Shown here: piece by piece, positions 51,384-55,927 of the stretch
Layout of the letters: the number at the start of each line of letters is the position of its first letter
How positions within the stretch are numbered: the first letter of the stretch is position 1
Assembly (NCBI GenBank): GCA_028714315.1
Contig: JAQTMN010000008.1
Span: 1 to 55,927, forward strand
Length of the DNA stretch: 55,927 bases
Source of the DNA: Sulfuricella sp.
GTDB lineage: Bacteria; Pseudomonadota; Gammaproteobacteria; Burkholderiales; Sulfuricellaceae
Direction: 5' to 3'
The notes under the pieces: model-generated
The model's database searches: none
Seen by the model: the letters and a program-made list of their open reading frames with translations, nothing else
What the model was told of the DNA's origin: nothing
Translations under genes and position numbers: made by a program

Positions 51384-52237
51384 TGCTGCAACGCGGCCAA
51401 ACCGATGACACGCGCCGTTTCCCGCACCAGATTTTCGATCAGGTTGTCATCGATATCCGGTTGCAAGTCCGCGGGCGTCCCCTTGCGCCCGGTCGCGGTG
51501 ACGTGAATGGCGTCTCCATCTCGCTCGACCAGTGCCTCGCCGCCGCAGTGGCGGCAGAAAACCCGGTCGCCGCTCTTCTGCTCGCGGCGGACGACGATGG
51601 TGGGGCCGCATATCGGGCATTCCTGCAACGGGATGCCCGCCTGGCTGTGGCCGACAATGTGGTCGAGCAGCCCGGCGCGGCCCAGCCGCAGAAAGCGCTC
51701 GCCGAGGGTGCGGTCGAACTGGCGGCCGAGGTTTTCCGCGATGATGGCAAGCGCCTTTTCCACCGCCATACCGCGCCGGTAGGGGCGAGTGCTGGTCATC
51801 GCGTCAAAGGCGTCGCAGATACCGACGATGCGCGCGTCCAGGGCAATCGCATCGCCCGACAAACGGTGCGGATAGCCGCTGCCGTCGGGCGTCTCGTGGT
51901 GCGACAGCACGGCGGCGCGCGCCAGCTCGGCGAGGGGGTGGCCCGACAGCAGGCGATTGCCGACTTCCGGATGGGTTTTGATGACCGCATATTCCTCGTC
52001 GGTCAGACGATCCGGCTTGTTGAGAATGGCGTCCGGCACACCGACCTTGCCCAGGTCGTGCAGGAAGCCGCCCAACGTGATGCGCGCCACGTCGGTATCC
52101 GGCAGCCCGGCGTCCTCGGCCAATAGCCGGCTGAACTGCGATACCCGCCAAAGATGGCCGCCGGTGTAAGGATCGCGGGCCTCGACCATGGAGGCCATGA
52201 TGTAGAGGCTTTTCAGCAAATCTTCGAGGTAACGCAT
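51380..52237 (-). CDS. HD-GYP domain phosphodiesterase with C-terminal zinc ribbon
   Basis: 285 residues, AAAGGAAAATCCG upstream of the ATG. HD-GYP domain ~15-180: HLWRVSQFSRLLAE, GFLHDLGKVGVPDAILNKP, LSHHETPDGSGYPHRLSG, ICDAFDAMTSTRPYRRG. These are hallmarks of cyclic-di-GMP phosphodiesterases (metal ligands in HD, HHE). A CPICGP...CRHCGG zinc ribbon (~205-235) and a short acidic tail follow; no receiver or sensor domain. First gene of the sigma operon, so cyclic-di-GMP turnover may be linked to the same response. Confidence 0.92.
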   Translation of the reverse strand: MRYLEDLLKSLYIMASMVEARDPYTGGHLWRVSQFSRLLAEDAGLPDTDVARITLGGFLHDLGKVGVPDAILNKPDRLTDEEYAVIKTHPEVGNRLLSGHPLAELARAAVLSHHETPDGSGYPHRLSGDAIALDARIVGICDAFDAMTSTRPYRRGMAVEKALAIIAENLGRQFDRTLGERFLRLGRAGLLDHIVGHSQAGIPLQECPICGPTIVVRREQKSGDRVFCRHCGGEALVERDGDAIHVTATGRKGTPADLQPDIDDNLIENLVRETARVIGLAALQQ

Positions 52238-52795
52238 CGGATTTTCCTTTCATCGGCGGCGCCGCACGGCGGATGCGAAAGAACATGGCATGGTCGTTTT
52301 CGCCGCTTCTTTATTTGTCGGACGAGCGACGAAAACCTTACATGAGGGCCAAACTATTTTCCACCGATTCGCATGTTCGCGGCGCGGCGAGATTGAGTAG
52401 GAGGATTTGGCGCCCGACAAAACCACCATGCGCCAGCCGCCGCTTGGCAGACTTGGTGCCGCCACGGTGGCGGCGATTCCAGCGCTCCCGCTCCGGCAAT
52501 TCGCCGCCCGTTGACGATCGAAAAAATCGCCCAATTCGGCTGCGGGGGTGGCAGAATCGGGTTTTCTACAGGTTTGTTAGGCCTACATCCCGCCTCGTTT
52601 GGGGCACGCAGGGACTCCATCGCCGCCAGAAACAAAGGAAACGCTGATCCAGTCTTTTTTCGTCGTTCCCGCGAAGGCGGGAACCCAGTCAAATCAAAAT
52701 CCTGGATCCCCGCCTTCGCGGGGATGACGGCTTATTCAGTGTTTCCCTAAGGCTATCTCCGTAGCAGAACTATGAAATTCGAGGAGCGGAAATAA
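52238..52795. other. 558-bp intergenic region
   Basis: Divergent from the HD-GYP operon and rsgA, so at least two promoters are expected. The right part holds a copy of the 118-bp repeat (52633-52751). I see no gene or clear RNA in the left ~390 bp. Confidence 0.5.
52633..52751. mobile_element. 118-bp MITE-like repeat, copy 2 (inverted)
   Basis: Starts CAAAGGAAACGCTG and ends GTTTCCCTAAG, with inner hairpins CCCGCGAAGGCGGG and CCCCGCCTTCGCGGGG. It is the reverse-oriented copy of the element at 19124-19241; the two inner hairpins occur in opposite order. Confidence 0.8.
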
Positions 52796-53866
52796 ATGAA
52801 AAATCAGCACCGTGAATTCAATGAGTTGGGCTGGAGCGATTGGTTCGAGCAAAGGATAGAATGCCAACCATCGGATGCCGTCGCCCGCGTTGCCGCTGTC
52901 GATCGCGATCAGTTATTGCTCATGGATCCGTCCGGCACTTTCCGGGCAAAGCTGGCCGGTAGCTACCTGCACCGCCATCATCTATCTCATGAGTTGCCGT
53001 GCGTGGGTGACTGGGTCTGCCTGGAGAAGCACCCAGGCGACGATGATTTCGGGGTGGTCCATGCGCTTCTGGAGAGAAGGACGTCGTTGCGCAGGAAGTC
53101 GGCGGGGAACGTCATCGAGTATCAGATGATCGCGGCGAACGTGGACTACGTGGTTATCGTTCAGTCATGCCACTTCGATTTCAACTTGAAACGGTTGGAA
53201 CGCTATCTCGTCATGGTAATGGACGGCGGGGCCGAGCCATACATTCTGCTCACCAAGGCGGACCTGGTGGATCCTGCCATTGTGGCCGCGCAGTTGGCTG
53301 AAATACGTTCTGCCGGCATCACCGCACCAATAGTGACTTCAAGCAACGTAACGCGGGACGGCGTGGATGATCTCAAGCGGTTGTTGTTGACTGGAAAGAC
53401 CTATTGTTTCGTTGGGTCGTCGGGCGTTGGCAAGAGCACGCTGATCAATCGGCTGATTGGCCGTGACACGTTGGAAACAGGTGCCGTGAGCGGAACAGGC
53501 GAAGGGCGGCATACAACCGTTCGTCGTGAGCTGATTCGCCTCGAGGGTGGTGCGCTGGTCATCGACAATCCGGGAATGCGGGAATTTGGCATTCTTGGCG
53601 CGGAAGACGGTATAGGGCGCAGTTATTCCGACATCACCGCCATCGCGTCCAGCTGCCGCTATCGCGACTGTAGCCATACGGGCGAGTCAGGCTGTGCTGT
53701 GCTTGAGGCCGTGCATTCCGGCGAAATTAGCCGGGAGCACTTTGAAAACCACCTGAAACTCAGGGAGGAATCCGAGTTCTACCAGATGTCCCATGCCGAA
53801 AAGAGAAAGAAAGATCGAGACTTTGGAAAATACCTCAAGTCGGCAAAAAAAGACTTGCGAGGATGA
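52796..53866 (+). CDS. rsgA: RsgA-type circularly permuted ribosome GTPase
   Basis: 356 residues, GAGGAGCGG upstream. OB domain ~30-85, then the permuted GTPase: G4-type LLTKADLV (~160), G1 GSSGVGKST (~208-216), G3-like DNPGMREFG, SGTGEGRHTT switch, and a C-terminal zinc site C-x5-C-x-H-x5-C (CRYRDCSHTGESGC). RsgA assists 30S subunit maturation. The long OB start and extra basic C-terminal helix (EKRKKDRDFGKYLKSAKKDL) are typical of the second RsgA paralogue type (YloQ-like). A canonical copy may lie elsewhere. Confidence 0.92.
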   Translation: MKNQHREFNELGWSDWFEQRIECQPSDAVARVAAVDRDQLLLMDPSGTFRAKLAGSYLHRHHLSHELPCVGDWVCLEKHPGDDDFGVVHALLERRTSLRRKSAGNVIEYQMIAANVDYVVIVQSCHFDFNLKRLERYLVMVMDGGAEPYILLTKADLVDPAIVAAQLAEIRSAGITAPIVTSSNVTRDGVDDLKRLLLTGKTYCFVGSSGVGKSTLINRLIGRDTLETGAVSGTGEGRHTTVRRELIRLEGGALVIDNPGMREFGILGAEDGIGRSYSDITAIASSCRYRDCSHTGESGCAVLEAVHSGEISREHFENHLKLREESEFYQMSHAEKRKKDRDFGKYLKSAKKDLRG

Positions 53867-54064
53867 CTGGTGTGTTTGCTGCTAACACTTCCAGACGTAA
53901 ATATTGTCTGAACTTTACCACAGCCCTTTCCTCGAAATATGTGAATGACTTTTTTCTTGTGATTGATTGAAAACGCTTTTCTTCTGATCATCAATCAACA
54001 CCGTCATTCCCGCGCAAACAAACGGACTCATCCGCTTGATCGACTCGATATGCAGGAGGTCAAC

Positions 54065-54112
54065 ATGGCACCGGTGATGGCCGCGCCTCACGGCATACAC
54101 AAGACATCATGA
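54065..54112 (+). CDS. 15-residue leader ORF upstream of the disulfide reductase
   Basis: AGGAGG 4 nt before the ATG, then MAPVMAAPHGIHKTS and a TGA that overlaps the reductase ATG (ATGA, 54109-54112). The reductase itself has no good ribosome-binding site. Seen directly: excellent RBS and overlap. Inferred: translational coupling or attenuation. Confidence 0.55.
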   Translation: MAPVMAAPHGIHKTS

Positions 54113-55479
54113 AAGAGTTTGATATCGCCATTGTCGGTGCCGGTCAAGCCGGCCCTGCGCTGTCAAAATCGCTGGCGAAAGCCGGCCGCCGCGTCGCGCT
54201 CATTGAACGCGAGCACATGGGCGGTTCCTGCATCAATTTCGGCTGCACGCCGACCAAGGCGGTTCTGGCGTCGGCGCGCGTCGCCCATTTGGCGCAACGT
54301 GCCCAGGATTTCGGCATCGCCATTCCCTCGGTCCAGATAGATTTTCCGGCGGTTTTGAGACGCGCCGAGAGCATCGTGCAGCGCATGCGCGATTCCTTGC
54401 AAGAGAGTTTCGGCGGGGACAATCCGCTCTTGCTGTCGGGGCATGCACGCTTCCTGGCGCGGGAAGAATCCGGTTTTCGCCTTGCGGTGGGCGACGAGGA
54501 AATCCGGGCCAAACAGGTGGTGCTCGACACCGGCACGCGTAGCGCACTGCCGGACATCGACGGCTTGCGCGGCATCGATTTTCTCGACGCGGAGAACTGG
54601 CTGCTGCGGCGCGAATTGCCGCAGCATCTGGCGATGGTCGGCGGTGGCTACATCGGGCTGGAGATGGCGCAGTTCTATCGCCGCATGGGCGCCGGCGTGA
54701 CGGTAATCCAAAGCGGCGGCCAAGTGGCGGAGAAGGAAGATGCCGACGTGGCGGTCGCGCTGCAGCGATTGCTGGAAAACGAAGGCATCACCTTTTGCTT
54801 GAACAGCAAGGCGGTACGATTCCGAAAAGCCGACGGTGGCGTTATGCTGACCTTGGAAAGCGGCGGCAAGACGACGGAATTTTTCGCCTCGCACGTGTTC
54901 ATCGCGCTCGGCCGCAAGCCGAACACGGACGACCTGGGATTGGAAAATATCGGCCTGCGGCCGACGGAAAAAGGCCTATTGGAAGTGGACCGGCGGCTCT
55001 GTACAAAAGTCCCCGGAGTATGGGCGGTAGGCGATATCCGCGGCGGCCCCATGTTCACCCATATCGCGTGGGATGACTACCGCATCGTCGAGTCGCAGCT
55101 GATCGGCGATGAGTCGCGCACCACCAAGCGCATCGTGCCGTATGCGATTTTCACCGACCCCGAACTGGGCAGGGTGGGCATGACGGAAAAAGAAGCGCGC
55201 GAGAGCGGCAGGAATATCCAGGTCGCGCGCTTCGACATGAAAGCCAACGGCAAGGCGGTGGAGATGGGTGAGGCCGAGGGCTTCGTCAAGGTGGTGACCG
55301 ATGCCGACTCGCAGCGCATCCTGGGCGCTGCCGTTCTGTCCGCCGAAGCGGCGGAACTGGTCCACATCTACGTCGCGCTGATGAACGCGGATGCGCCTTA
55401 CACGGTGTTGAAAAATGCGATCCAGATTCATCCCACCTTGTCGGAAGCGATACAGAGTGCGGTCTCATCACTCCGTTAA
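54109..55479 (+). CDS. FAD-dependent dihydrolipoyl dehydrogenase/mercuric reductase-like protein
   Basis: 456 residues. FAD-binding GAGQAGP (~10-16), redox-active pair in GGSCINFGCTPTK (C41 and C46), NAD(P)-binding GGGYIGLEMAQFYRRMG, second FAD motif GVWAVGDIRGGP, and the C-terminal His-Pro-Thr-Leu-Ser-Glu acid-base motif (IHPTLSEAI). This is a class I pyridine nucleotide-disulfide oxidoreductase. There is no N-terminal HMA or C-terminal Cys-Cys, so it is not classical MerA; a lipoamide- or other disulfide reductase is likely. The dehydrogenase complex genes are not nearby. Confidence 0.92.
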   Translation: MKEFDIAIVGAGQAGPALSKSLAKAGRRVALIEREHMGGSCINFGCTPTKAVLASARVAHLAQRAQDFGIAIPSVQIDFPAVLRRAESIVQRMRDSLQESFGGDNPLLLSGHARFLAREESGFRLAVGDEEIRAKQVVLDTGTRSALPDIDGLRGIDFLDAENWLLRRELPQHLAMVGGGYIGLEMAQFYRRMGAGVTVIQSGGQVAEKEDADVAVALQRLLENEGITFCLNSKAVRFRKADGGVMLTLESGGKTTEFFASHVFIALGRKPNTDDLGLENIGLRPTEKGLLEVDRRLCTKVPGVWAVGDIRGGPMFTHIAWDDYRIVESQLIGDESRTTKRIVPYAIFTDPELGRVGMTEKEARESGRNIQVARFDMKANGKAVEMGEAEGFVKVVTDADSQRILGAAVLSAEAAELVHIYVALMNADAPYTVLKNAIQIHPTLSEAIQSAVSSLR

Positions 55480-55536
55480 AGTCCGTCGATGGCTTTCTGG
55501 TTTTAGCGTGAAACCTGCAAAACAGGAAACGCGATC

Positions 55537-55583
55537 TGTGGGTCAGGCTTCAGCCTGACTGTACGGCTGAAGCCGTACCCACA
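55537..55583. repeat. TGTGGGT-bounded intergenic inverted repeat, copy 2
   Basis: TGTGGGTCAGGCTTCAGCCTGAC then GTACGGCTGAAGCCGTACCC ACA; two hairpins bounded by TGTGGGT/ACCCACA. Related to 42832-42896. Immediately 3' to the reductase gene, so it may also act as a terminator. Confidence 0.75.
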
Positions 55584-55626
55584 ACGGACGCCGTTTCATG
55601 ATTCGGAGAGACAATTCGCTATGACC

Positions 55627-55728
55627 GTTAGGGCGCCGTAGAGCGCCAATAAGCGAAGCGCATTGCGCCGGATGTAACACGCTGCCACCACAACATCCGG
55701 CGGATTACGCTGCGCTAATCCGCCCTAC
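55627..55728. repeat. GTAGGGCG intergenic repeat, copy 2
   Basis: GTTAGGGCGCC, then GCGCCAATAAGCGAAGCGCA, GCGCCGGATGTAAC, ACATCCGGCGGATTACGCTG and ATCCGCCCTAC. Same unit as 46923-47010, with a slightly longer left end. Confidence 0.85.
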
Positions 55729-55745
55729 GACTGCAACCGCCCGAC

Positions 55746-55927
55746 CTACGCCGGCGCGCCGGCCGCCTCCCCCTCCTCCGCTTCCCGCTTGGCATGTTCA
55801 GCCGCCAGCATCATGTACATCGCCGGCACGACGAACAGGGTGAACAGCGTGCCGATGGCGATGCCGGTGGAGATCACCAGGCCCATGTTGAAGCGGCCCA
55901 CGGCGCCGGCGCCGGTGGCGGCCACCA
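55746..55927 (-). CDS. RND efflux transporter, C-terminal end (partial)
   Basis: The minus strand is open from the window edge to a TAG at 55746-55748. The visible ~60 residues read GAGAVGRFNMGLVISTGIAI then GTLFTLFVVPAMYMMLAAEH and a charged tail AKREAEEGEAAGAPA. This is the last transmembrane helix of HAE1/MexB-like RND pumps. N-terminal ~1000 residues lie outside. Substrate cannot be inferred. Confidence 0.85.
   Translation of the reverse strand, partial: VAATGAGAVGRFNMGLVISTGIAIGTLFTLFVVPAMYMMLAAEHAKREAEEGEAAGAPA

Noticed and set aside
54109-55479. Mercuric reductase (MerA)
   Set aside because: Lacks the C-terminal vicinal cysteines and the N-terminal metal-binding domain; no mer genes nearby.

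Overview
The window is about 56 kb of GC-rich proteobacterial chromosome. Gene content (Mla/Pqi-type MCE lipid transport, HiPIP, several c-type cytochromes, RsgA, phosphoketolase-acetate kinase, Tat and lipoprotein signals) and the types of intergenic repeats suggest a betaproteobacterium, perhaps Nitrosomonadales/Gallionellales-like. That placement is inference, because no marker gene is present. I saw no rRNA, tRNA, CRISPR array or intact insertion sequence.

Layout. 1-2880: an Mla-type ABC lipid transporter (permease end, ATPase, MCE protein, auxiliary lipoprotein). 2985-3692: an orphan LuxR-type response regulator with a Cys-rich insertion. 3693-5803: a decayed phage-like element (frameshifted structural-protein remnants, a ParE-type toxin-antitoxin pair, a DUF3653-like regulator) ending beside a dif-like Xer site. 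6057-10034: small envelope and stress genes (glycine-zipper lipoprotein, GST, Vgb-like propeller, CsbD, tiny membrane peptides, BON lipoprotein). 10259-17995: AsmA, a DMT permease with a His-rich tail, the ackA-xfp pair and PqiB. 18192-21954: PqiA, a Pro-rich lipoprotein, HiPIP, an EF-hand protein, a PA2779-like protein, an MlaC-like protein and a discoidin-like protein.

22086-42723: carbohydrate region. A GH100-like hydrolase, a small protein, a BON protein and a PRC-barrel protein precede a roughly 17-kb minus-strand array: GH13 amylase, GlgE, TreS-maltokinase fusion, MscS-like membrane protein, GlgX, TreZ and a 1702-residue MalQ-TreY fusion. Together these can interconvert alpha-glucan, maltose, maltose-1-phosphate and trehalose by three routes. 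GlgA, GlgB and GlgC are not in the window. Two mechanosensitive-type channel genes in and beside the array point to osmotic adaptation.

43019-46926: MscS, a c-type cytochrome lipoprotein, a cupin, gene debris (PRTase and DUF2971 remnants) and two secreted orphans. 47084-52237: a minus-strand array of HD-GYP, ECF sigma factor, zinc-finger anti-sigma, periplasmic thioredoxin, CcdA-like membrane protein, cytochrome c with an NPC-repeat tail, a separate secreted NPC-repeat peptide and a pentaheme cytochrome c. This is the best candidate for an undescribed system: a sigma-factor-linked, extracytoplasmic thiol/haem/metal module whose signature is the repeated Asn-Pro-Cys motif. 52796-55927: an RsgA paralogue, an FAD disulfide reductase with a leader ORF, and the 3' end of an RND transporter.

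Intergenic spaces are full of repeats: a dispersed CACGGAG-type element in several copies, a GTAGGTGCGAAT inverted repeat in four copies, a 354-bp element with perfect 33-bp inverted ends, and others. Several of them supply stop codons or C-terminal residues to neighbouring genes.
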